Below, piece after piece: positions 1 through 4,794 of a DNA stretch of 5,827 nt. The translations under genes and the position numbers were made by a program. The notes under the pieces were generated by a model that saw only the letters and a list, made by a program, of their open reading frames with translations, was not told the DNA's origin and searched no databases. The number at the start of each line of letters is the position of its first letter. Position 1 is the first letter of the stretch. The stretch lies in NCBI GenBank assembly GCA_013698165.1, contig JACCVN010000466.1, positions 1-5,827 of the forward strand. The letters run 5' to 3'. This DNA is from Parachlamydiaceae bacterium (GTDB lineage: Bacteria > Chlamydiota > Chlamydiia > Chlamydiales > Parachlamydiaceae).

Positions 1-16
1 GACCGTCTCGGCCTGA
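1..16. repeat. Partial copy of the palindromic repeat core
   Basis: The first 16 bases match 115-130 at 15 of 16 positions (A instead of G at position 2) and are the reverse complement of 34-49 with the same single mismatch. Positions 3-17 can pair with 33-47 as a 15-bp perfect stem around a 15-base loop. The copy is cut by the window edge, so its full length is unknown. Unlike the two complete copies it is not followed by the CTACCTTTTGAAC flank, so only the core is shared. Confidence 0.8.
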
Positions 17-33
17 AAAGAAGCCTGTTAGAT

Positions 34-80
34 TCAGGCCGAGACGGCCTGACTACCTTTTGAACTTATTATTGCCCAGA
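34..80 (+). repeat. 47-base repeat, copy 1 (GAGAC core)
   Basis: This unit matches 112-158 at 43 of 47 positions. It opens with a palindrome, TCAGGCC-GAGAC-GGCCTGA (34-52), and continues with an AT-rich flank, CTACCTTTTGAACTTATTAT, and so on to position 80. Three of the four differences lie in the 5-base palindrome core, which is exactly inverted relative to copy 2; the fourth is C75 versus T153. Identity stops sharply at both ends. The palindrome fits GGCC-N5-GGCC, and 34-52 is the exact reverse complement of 112-130. Whether it is a mobile repeat, a recombination site or repeated coding sequence cannot be decided from one locus. Confidence 0.9.
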
Positions 81-111
81 TACCCTTACGAAGGTGGTGA
101 AGAAAAGGTAA

Positions 112-158
112 TCAGGCCGTCTCGGCCTGACTACCTTTTGAACTTATTATTGTCCAGA
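112..158 (+). repeat. 47-base repeat, copy 2 (GTCTC core)
   Basis: Second complete unit, 78 bases downstream of the first, with 31 unique bases between the units. It has the same palindrome arms (TCAGGCC 112-118, GGCCTGA 124-130) and the same AT-rich flank, but the core reads GTCTC instead of GAGAC. The arms can form a 7-bp hairpin with a 5-base loop. The 78-base spacing is a multiple of three, so a reading frame passing through both copies is kept. Confidence 0.9.
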
Positions 159-180
159 CAGATATTGAAGGAAAAAATTC

Positions 181-276
181 ATGCAATCAATTCCAAGAAA
201 AACTGGCCACGTATATGATGAACTTGACGCTCAAATTGAAAAAGAGCTGCCATACCTTTTTGAAAATTGTCTATAA
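181..276 (+). CDS. Small ORF of 31 codons, unrecognised
   Basis: An ATG at 181 opens a 31-residue frame ending in TAA at 274-276. A purine-rich GAAGGA (167-172) lies 8 bases upstream and could serve as ribosome site. The product starts MQSIPRKTGHVYDELDAQIE, is polar and charged, and ends in a short aromatic/hydrophobic stretch (PYLFENCL). It has no signal peptide or membrane segment. I recognise no family. It may be a true micro-protein or the N-terminal stub of a gene whose remainder was lost, which would fit the decay seen downstream. The frame stays free of stops after the TAA for a short way, but nothing recognisable follows. Its stop codon overlaps the TATAAT box proposed for the next gene. 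Confidence 0.3.
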   Translation: MQSIPRKTGHVYDELDAQIEKELPYLFENCL

Positions 277-277
277 T
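272..277 (+). promoter_or_regulatory. Possible -10 box for the 307 acetyltransferase gene
   Basis: A perfect TATAAT lies 30 bases upstream of the ATG at 307, which would leave a short untranslated leader of about 23 bases. No good -35 hexamer is found 16-18 bases upstream, and there is no correctly placed extended -10 TG. The call therefore rests on the hexamer and its position alone. Confidence 0.3.
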
Positions 278-297
278 CCACTATTCGACAGCTTACT

Positions 298-302
298 AAG
301 GA
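298..302 (+). promoter_or_regulatory. Ribosome binding site for the 307 gene
   Basis: AAGGA followed by a 4-base spacer (TCTC) and the ATG at 307. The spacing is short but workable, and it supports this ATG over later in-frame starts. Confidence 0.6.
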
Positions 303-306
303 TCTC

Positions 307-1071
307 ATGAATTATACTATCAACGAACTTGGGCAGCAGGTTGGCCTTGCTGTAGAAAATTTTATCGTTCCCCCTGATCCAAGCTTTAATTTTCTGTTGG
401 GAAATTCTGTTCGTATCGAGCCAATTTCTATGGCGCATTTATCTTCTCTTTATAAAGCTTTTTCATTGGATGCCAAGGGAGGCAATTGGACCTATATGCC
501 TTATGGACCATTTACAGATTCAATTGAATTCACAGAGTGGGCGAAGTTGACCTGTTTTGGCGAAGACTCTAAGTTTTATACGATTTTTTTAAATGACAGT
601 CCTGCAGGCGTGGCGAGCTATTTGAGAATAGAGCCAAAAGTAGGTTGTATTGAGATGGGTCATATTCACTTATCTCCTCTTTTACAGCGAACACGTGCAG
701 GTACTGAAGCATTGCTCCTGATGATAAAGTGGGTGTTTAGTGCTGGATACCGTCGGCTTGAGTGGAAATGCGATGCTCTTAATGCTCCTTCTCGGCATGC
801 AGCACAGCGGTTGGGTTTTTCTTTTGAGGGAATTTTTCGACAAGCTACGATGTATAAATCACGAAATCGAGATACGGCTTGGTACGCTATCACCGATAGA
901 GAATGGCCAAATCTTAAAAAAGTGTATCAAATTTGGAAACAACCTGACAATTTTGATGCAAATGGTCAAGAACTCAAAAAGCTTTCAGAGCTTACAAACT
1001 GTTTGAGGCAAATCGATGACAAAATATTGGATAGGGATAGCCTCTTGCGAGCACGTTCAAAGGGGTATTAA
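307..1071 (+). CDS. GNAT family N-acetyltransferase (RimJ/RimL-like)
   Basis: Predicted cytosolic acetyl-CoA-dependent N-acetyltransferase of 254 residues; substrate unknown. The sequence matches a widespread RimL-like GNAT subfamily from recalled conservation: WTYMPYGPF (61-69), GHIHLSPLLQRTRAGTEA (118-135, the acetyl-CoA binding region), EWKCDALNAPSRHAAQRLGF (152-171) and FRQATMYKSRNRDTAWYA (177-194), then the typical NFDANGQ near the C-terminus (215-221). All these blocks are intact, so it is probably functional. AAGGA at 298-302 supports the start. The last ~25 residues run on past the usual family end and overlap the start of the EVE gene by 56 bases, so the original stop may have been lost. 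It ends in TAA. It was probably the first gene of an operon with the EVE and MarR genes, which are now broken. Confidence 0.9.
   Translation: MNYTINELGQQVGLAVENFIVPPDPSFNFLLGNSVRIEPISMAHLSSLYKAFSLDAKGGNWTYMPYGPFTDSIEFTEWAKLTCFGEDSKFYTIFLNDSPAGVASYLRIEPKVGCIEMGHIHLSPLLQRTRAGTEALLLMIKWVFSAGYRRLEWKCDALNAPSRHAAQRLGFSFEGIFRQATMYKSRNRDTAWYAITDREWPNLKKVYQIWKQPDNFDANGQELKKLSELTNCLRQIDDKILDRDSLLRARSKGY
1005..1008 (+). promoter_or_regulatory. Ribosome binding site for the EVE gene
   Basis: GAGG, 7 bases upstream of the ATG at 1016, inside the end of the acetyltransferase reading frame. It fixes the EVE start despite the 56-base overlap. Confidence 0.6.
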
Positions 1072-1436
1072 AGGCGGTTTTGCTCAAGTCTGCCATGGAA
1101 AGATAGGAACTTTAAAATATATGTCGGAAGGAGATTGGCTGATTTATTATTCCCCTACGCACACTTTCAGAGGAAAAGAACTCTGTCGTTATTTCACTGC
1201 GATTGGAACGGTTGATCATGGAGACCCATATACCTTTGAAATGAGTGAAGATTTTATTCCTTGGCGCAGAAATATCACTTTTCTCAAGTCACAGGAAGTG
1301 CCTATCGAGCCTCTCTTAGAAAGATAGACTTTAATAGAAGATAAGAAAAAATGGGGCTTTCCCTTTAGGAGAGGCTCTTTTGAAATCTATCAAAATGATT
1401 TTGAATTGATTGCAAAAAAGCATGGAAGTATTTTAA
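1016..1436 (+). pseudogene. EVE-domain (UPF0310-like) gene, interrupted by TAG
   Basis: The first 103 codons encode an EVE-domain protein: MTKYWIGIAS at the N-terminus, GGFAQVCHGK (20-29), GDWLIYYSP (39-47), FTAIGTV (60-66) and FEMSEDFIPWRRNITFL (74-90). EVE domains are PUA-like folds, several of which bind modified bases. An amber TAG at 1325-1327 stops the frame, yet the same frame continues with the family's C-terminal block: DKKKWGFPFRRGSFEI and then DFELIAK. A leucine is usual near the TAG, so one substitution (TTG to TAG) would explain it. Further on, an A6 run (1414-1419) looks one base too long: in the shifted frame the protein would end MEVF-TAA at 1434-1436, overlapping the next ATG as TAATG. 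Full length would be about 140 residues. A truncated 103-residue product could still be made, but it lacks a conserved part of the fold. Confidence 0.85.
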
Positions 1437-1812
1437 TGAGTGAACGACCCAATTTCAAAAAGATAAGTATTCACTCCGGACCGAAACAAAGCCCCGGTTT
1501 TCTTCTCTAGCATCTCAGCACATCATGGCGCAGCTCTAGGCTATTCTTAAAACTTTTGGATTGACTCACCCTCAATTTGTTGTTCTGGCAACTACTGGGT
1601 GGCTCACCAGGAACGGAGACTCTACCACGCAAGTGAAGATTGGAAAAATGGCAGGATTGGACCCCAACACTAATTCTCAGATCATTAAAGGGCTTGAAGA
1701 AAAAGACTTTGTTAGCAGATCTCCATCTTCCGATGGACGGGCAAAAAATATTTCTCTGACCTCAAAAGGGTCTCAAATACTTAAGTCAGCCCTGCCTGCA
1801 GTAGAACAATAA
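1436..1812 (+). pseudogene. MarR-family transcriptional regulator, broken and truncated
   Basis: The ATG at 1436 begins MSERPNFKKISIHSGPKQSP followed by GFLL, a typical start of one MarR subfamily. A TAG at 1508-1510 stands where this group normally has Trp (GFLLW; TGG to TAG is one change), and the frame then goes on HLSASWRSS. Near 1537-1540 the frame changes and resumes as AILKTFGLTHPQFVVLATTG, continuing through the winged-helix core: TQVKIGKMAGLDPNTNSQII (recognition-helix region), GLEEKDFVSRSPSSDGRAKN (wing) and ISLTSKGSQILKSALPAVEQ. The C-terminal dimerisation helix expected after VEQ is missing, because the DNA from about 1811 belongs to a minus-strand acetyltransferase remnant. The TTG at 1561 is only an artefactual start. 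The gene once sat directly behind the EVE gene and may have regulated that operon; it should no longer act as a repressor. Confidence 0.87.
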
Positions 1813-1979
1813 GATCTAAAGCGAATTGATGGCCAATAATCTTAAAGCCGTGGTTGAGGTAAAGCCTGCTCTTCCGTCAAATGAGGGCGCAGTTGGCGCA
1901 TGACTCTATGGCACGATCGGATTTGCTCATCTGTCGAGGCTCTTTGGTTTCCTGTATCTTCCGCGATGATTAGGTTCAT
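1811..1979 (-). pseudogene. GNAT acetyltransferase remnant with large internal deletion
   Basis: Read on the minus strand, an ATG at 1979 opens MNLIIAEDTGNQRASTDEQI and then RSCHRVMRQLRPHLTEEQ (1979-1866). This is the characteristic N-terminus of a GNAT subfamily with the MRQLRPHL signature. Directly after, in another frame, 1861-1811 encodes YLNHGFKIIGHQFALDL, the C-terminal strand region of the same kind of protein. The middle part, roughly 90-100 residues containing the acetyl-CoA loop, is gone and the frame is broken at the junction (about 1861-1866). The start sits immediately behind the TAA of the upstream double GNAT (TAAATG), with GGAG at 1985-1988, so this was the last gene of the minus-strand operon. 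The 3' end abuts the truncated MarR gene. A short peptide might still be translated, but no enzyme. Confidence 0.78.
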
Positions 1980-2894
1980 TTATGCTCCGATTTCTTTTTT
2001 GGGATTCAACAAGTCTTTCATATACAGTTCCATTTGATAGTGAAGGACAGGATGCCAGCTTGCAATAAACTCTCCGATGATCTTAAAGCCCGCTTTCTGA
2101 TATACGTGGATAGCTCGTGCATTGGTAGCTTCAGGATCGATCAGTACCTTTTTCACATTTGGAAACTGGCTAGTCAAGAATTCCCGAATCATCGGCACTG
2201 CAAGTCTTTTCCCCAAATAATTGAGATCACAAATAAACAAGTCTAGGGTAGTCGCATCAGGCCCTTCAGGAGAGGTTATCAGGAATGCAAAAGGAGTGCC
2301 TTTATGATAGCCGATCCAGTAGGTAGTGCTAGATTCCCCATGGAAAAACTTTTCTAAGCCTTTTAAAGTGTTTTGAAGACCGGTTCCATGAATCCATTCT
2401 TTAATGTGGTCTTGCTGTAGCCATCTATGTATCAGAGAAATTTGAGATGAAACAGCAGGTGAAAAATTAAACTCTGATGGGTGTAATTTTTTCCTAAGGA
2501 ATAGTTTTGAATGGCTGTGCCAATAGTTCTTAAGTTCCCCTGTTTTTTCATAGCCATTCTTTAAATAAAATTCTTCAGCTTGAAAATCCCAAGTATCAAC
2601 TAAAGAAAATCTGCATCCATTTTCAATTGCTTCTCTTTCCGCGGCAGCTAACATTTTTTTACCATACCCTTGTTTTCTGAGACTTTCCTCAATCCACAAT
2701 GCTTCGATATAGATCGCTTCTGAATCAAACATTGCCTGAATGCCGCCGAAAACTTTTCCCGAGTCGCTTTTTAAGAAGATAGAGAATTCTTTATCCCGCT
2801 CACCGAATTGAGCTTCGTAAGACTTGATCAAACCTTCTTTTACGACTTCGTTGTCAGACTGGCTAGGGTTATGATCGATTATCACTTTGTACAT
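1980..2894 (-). CDS. Tandem two-domain GNAT acetyltransferase
   Basis: A 304-residue cytosolic protein made of two complete GNAT folds; substrates unknown. Domain 1 (about 1-136) has the acetyl-CoA loop in LWIEESLRKQGYGKKML (R73-x-x-G76-Y-G78) and a motif B region QAEEFYLKNGYE (106-116). Domain 2 (about 140-295) resembles the AAC(6')/siderophore-type group: HRWLQQDHIKEWI (156-168), DLNYLGKRLAVPMIREFL (223-240) and IDPEATNARAIHVYQKAGF (252-270). In domain 2 the loop reads GKRLA where GKGLG or GKGLA is usual, so cofactor binding may be weakened. The ATG at 2894 has GGAG (2902-2905) 7 bases upstream. It lies 91 bases behind the methyltransferase and is followed without a gap by the broken GNAT. 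An aminoglycoside-type activity is possible from domain 2 but unproven. Confidence 0.88.
   Translation of the reverse strand: MYKVIIDHNPSQSDNEVVKEGLIKSYEAQFGERDKEFSIFLKSDSGKVFGGIQAMFDSEAIYIEALWIEESLRKQGYGKKMLAAAEREAIENGCRFSLVDTWDFQAEEFYLKNGYEKTGELKNYWHSHSKLFLRKKLHPSEFNFSPAVSSQISLIHRWLQQDHIKEWIHGTGLQNTLKGLEKFFHGESSTTYWIGYHKGTPFAFLITSPEGPDATTLDLFICDLNYLGKRLAVPMIREFLTSQFPNVKKVLIDPEATNARAIHVYQKAGFKIIGEFIASWHPVLHYQMELYMKDLLNPKKEIGA
1985..1988 (-). promoter_or_regulatory. Ribosome binding site for the GNAT remnant
   Basis: GGAG on the minus strand, five bases before the ATG at 1979 and within the last codons of the upstream double-GNAT gene. Its good spacing shows that the remnant was once a properly coupled gene. 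Confidence 0.6.
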
Positions 2895-2901
2895 GCATTT
2901 T

Positions 2902-2905
2902 CTCC
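2902..2905 (-). promoter_or_regulatory. Ribosome binding site for the tandem GNAT gene
   Basis: GGAG on the minus strand, seven bases before the ATG at 2894. In the rest of the 91-base gap to the methyltransferase (2895-2985) I see no convincing promoter pair or terminator hairpin, so this gene may be read from the upstream operon. Confidence 0.6.
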
Positions 2906-2985
2906 GATTTATGGCGAACTAAGCTGAATTATTCCATCGGACTAAACACTTGCCCCATCCAAAACAGGGATTATGTGATCGATGA

Positions 2986-3768
2986 TCATATCTCCCTCGG
3001 TTTAGATGCTACATAGACAAAGGCTTGCTCATTTTGCTCAAAAGATTCGTCAATGATTCTCACGGCTGAAAAACCAGCCTTTTCTAATAAAAGTTCCATT
3101 TCAAAACGGTGATACCATCGAACCGTATATTCCTCTTCTTCGGCTTGGCTGAATAGCTCGTGGATCCATTTTTCATAGCGACTTTGGGTCTTTTCTATTT
3201 GCTCTTTGAAATTGCCGGTAACAGTTGATTGGTGAACGATCTGAGAACCATCCCTGGAGTTAGCTGTTCTTTCAAAAAGCCTTTCTTTGGATTCATCCAT
3301 CAAAACTGAGCCATTAATGTTGTCTTTGATCGCATCCCATGGGATAAAAGTTTCAAGCACAACCCTTCCGGCAGGCAATAGCGCTGAATGGAGGTTTTTT
3401 AAGATGTTAAGAGCTTCTTTTCTATCTTGAATGAGCTGAAACGATCCTATAGCGATGAAAATAAGATCATATTTTCGAGGCAGGTCAAGTTGTTGGAGAG
3501 ATTGATGGTAAAGTTGCACCGCAAGACCTTGGTCAGAGCAACGTTTCTGGCAGCTTTTCAGCATGTGACTTGAATTGTCGACACCTTCTACAACTAATCC
3601 TCCTCTAAGCAGAGGAATGAGAAGCCTGCCCGATCCGCACATCGCTTCAAGGATAGGACCTTTTGCCGTCCCAAGAAGCTTTTCATAAAATGCAACTTCC
3701 TTAGGACCGGCTTCTGGTTTAGTTAGATCATAAAATTCAGTGCACAAATTTAAATAAGAAGACTTCAT
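2986..3768 (-). CDS. Class I SAM-dependent methyltransferase
   Basis: A 260-residue soluble methyltransferase using S-adenosylmethionine; substrate unknown. Motif I, PILEAMCGSGRLLIPLL (38-54), has the E/D-x-x-x-G-x-G pattern that holds SAM. The acidic residue after strand 2 is D64 in VEGVDNSSHML. Strand 4 is YDLIFIAIGSFQLI (100-113), with no DNA-methyltransferase (DPPY/NPPY) motif, and the post-motif LLPAGRVVLETF (130-141) matches small-molecule methyltransferases. The C-terminal third (EEEYTVRWYHRFEMELLLEK then AGF) is typical of this group. The length is normal and the gene looks intact. The ATG at 3768 lies 13 bases behind the stop of the GNAT gene, with only a weak AGG upstream, so translation may depend on the preceding gene. 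It ends in TGA. Confidence 0.88.
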   Translation of the reverse strand: MKSSYLNLCTEFYDLTKPEAGPKEVAFYEKLLGTAKGPILEAMCGSGRLLIPLLRGGLVVEGVDNSSHMLKSCQKRCSDQGLAVQLYHQSLQQLDLPRKYDLIFIAIGSFQLIQDRKEALNILKNLHSALLPAGRVVLETFIPWDAIKDNINGSVLMDESKERLFERTANSRDGSQIVHQSTVTGNFKEQIEKTQSRYEKWIHELFSQAEEEEYTVRWYHRFEMELLLEKAGFSAVRIIDESFEQNEQAFVYVASKPREI

Positions 3769-3781
3769 TTGATTTGCCTAT

Positions 3782-4264
3782 TTAGGAACATCCATTTTCT
3801 TTTTTTAAAATGCCCTGCGTTTGTATTTCCTCATCAAAATATTTTATAAAAAAAGTTTTGGTGAGTTTTGGATTTTTTTTATTTTCCCTTACGAACTCAA
3901 CGGTAAAACCACATTTCTTGTAAAATCCTGGCGCCGAAAATGCACTTTTAACCAGATTGATGTTATTGAATCCTTTGCCTTTGAAATGATTTTCGAGCGC
4001 CTGCAGTAATTTTTCCCCATAGCCTTTCCCGCGAAAAGGCTTATAGACCCACATATCATCAATAAACACTTCTGAAAATGCAGTGAAGGCATTGAGGACA
4101 CCAAGCACCTCTCTTTTTTCATCCCTAAGAATAATCGTAAATCTTTTGTAATTTACATCAATGCCATGATTATTTTCGTATTCTACGAGATCTTTGCGCA
4201 TTTTTTCTTCCACTTCTTCAGGAAGTGTATCGACAAATTCCAATGTGTGACATTTATTATTCAT
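3782..4264 (-). CDS. GNAT family N-acetyltransferase
   Basis: A single-domain GNAT of 160 residues with unknown acceptor. The acetyl-CoA loop is in MWVYKPFRGKGYGEKLLQAL (71-90; R78-G-K-G81-Y-G83), and the C-terminal motif APGFYKKCGFTVEF (111-124) is the usual last strand-helix pair. The start is placed at the ATG at 4264, whose first bases overlap the TGA of the phosphatase gene as ATGA and which has GAAGG (4270-4274) five bases upstream. An in-frame ATG at 4285 would add seven residues but overlap more and lack this site. The fold and loop resemble domain 1 of the tandem GNAT downstream, which may be a distant paralogue. The tail after residue 140 is charged and probably disordered. Confidence 0.88.
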   Translation of the reverse strand: MNNKCHTLEFVDTLPEEVEEKMRKDLVEYENNHGIDVNYKRFTIILRDEKREVLGVLNAFTAFSEVFIDDMWVYKPFRGKGYGEKLLQALENHFKGKGFNNINLVKSAFSAPGFYKKCGFTVEFVRENKKNPKLTKTFFIKYFDEEIQTQGILKKENGCS

Positions 4265-4794
4265 ATGAGCCTTCGTGCACTCCATTTTTCATTTTCAACT
4301 GTAAAATGAACGGGAACGCAATTATTAATGGTCGATTCACATTCCACTCCTAAGAAGCAGCAGAGCGCCCAATGGACGCCGCCGTGTGCAACAATTAGTA
4401 CGGGACCTTTTTGCTCGAGCGCTTGATTTATCCCTTTGAGCACTTGCTGCATGAATTTACGCACAGGGTCTTTGGCCTGCAAGTAAGCCATTGTTCCAAG
4501 AGAGGTCATCTCTTTCCATATTAGACCGGAACATTCACCAAGCTCCTCTATCTCGCAGTGGTGGGCCGACAGTCTAGAGGTAACGATGTCTTTGGTTTCT
4601 TGAGCACGTTTAAAGGGACTGCAACAAACAGTCTTAATCGGTAAAGAAGCAATAATCGGTTCGATTCCGTTGGCTTGAGTTAAACCTGTAGAATTTAAGG
4701 TGATATGAGCAGGAAAATCAATTTTTTCTTCTGCTGAAATATTATGATCCGTCTGCCCATGACGAATGAAATAAAACTCCTTCTTTAAAATCAT
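4261..4794 (-). CDS. Histidine phosphatase (phosphoglycerate mutase-like)
   Basis: A 177-residue member of the histidine phosphatase superfamily, which removes phosphate through a phospho-histidine intermediate. FYFIRHGQTDHN (7-18) holds the catalytic RHG (His12), SPFKRAQET (59-67) the second phosphate-binding arginine (R63), EELGECSG (83-90) the likely acid region, and IVAHGGVHWALC (134-145) the second catalytic histidine (H137). Its size fits small phosphatases rather than glycolytic mutase. The start at 4794 is chosen because it overlaps the Nudix stop as ATGA and places the first strand directly at the N-terminus; starts at 4803 or 4809 would only add MWMDT. Beside a Nudix gene it could remove phosphates from nucleotide or sugar phosphates, but this is inferred from context. 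Confidence 0.88.
   Translation of the reverse strand: MILKKEFYFIRHGQTDHNISAEEKIDFPAHITLNSTGLTQANGIEPIIASLPIKTVCCSPFKRAQETKDIVTSRLSAHHCEIEELGECSGLIWKEMTSLGTMAYLQAKDPVRKFMQQVLKGINQALEQKGPVLIVAHGGVHWALCCFLGVECESTINNCVPVHFTVENEKWSARRLI
4270..4274 (-). promoter_or_regulatory. Ribosome binding site deciding the GNAT start at 4264
   Basis: GAAGG on the minus strand, five bases before the ATG at 4264, lying inside the end of the phosphatase gene. It favours the ATG at 4264 over the upstream ATG at 4285. Confidence 0.6.

Larger units (their letters stand above)
3..218 (+). other. Open frame through the repeats, possibly a gene 3' end
   Basis: From position 3 the frame beginning CCG stays open for 71 codons to a TGA at 216-218, with no ATG inside. 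Both repeats are read in this frame and give RPRRPDYLLNLLLPR and RPSRPDYLLNLLLSR, 26 residues apart. It could be the end of a gene with internal repeats that begins left of the window, or chance openness of a non-coding repeat. The near-identity at synonymous positions shows only that the duplication is recent. I recognise no family in the product. Confidence 0.2.

Noticed and set aside
34..52. GGCC-N5-GGCC inside the repeats resembles a cloning adaptor (SfiI-type site).
   Set aside because: The palindrome extends symmetrically beyond the site, recurs with a flipped core and is embedded in native-looking AT-rich repeats, so vector or adaptor contamination is not needed to explain it.
112..130. 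Hairpin as a rho-independent terminator.
   Set aside because: The 7-bp GC-rich stem is followed by CTACCTTTTG, which has only four T and no proper T tract, and the same stem is part of a repeat.
34..158. Possible CRISPR array.
   Set aside because: Only two full units with one 31-base spacer are present, the repeat is 47 bases long with a variable core, and no cas gene is in view.
253..276. A third degenerate copy of the TACCTTTTGAAC flank.
   Set aside because: Only about a dozen bases match, the spacing breaks the 78-base period, and T-rich sequence can match by chance.
666..893. Minus-strand ORF of 75 codons.
   Set aside because: It lies wholly inside the well-conserved acetyltransferase gene on the other strand and shows no family features.
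1561..1812. Stand-alone small regulator starting at TTG 1561.
   Set aside because: The frame begins in the middle of the MarR fold; the true N-terminus is readable in another frame from 1436, so this is a fragment of a pseudogene.
2034..2246. Plus-strand ORF of 70 codons.
   Set aside because: It is antisense to the conserved second GNAT domain and has no recognisable product.
2976..2988. Palindrome TGATC-GAT-GATCA at the methyltransferase stop, as a possible operator.
   Set aside because: The arms are only five bases, it overlaps coding sequence, and no promoter elements are placed around it.
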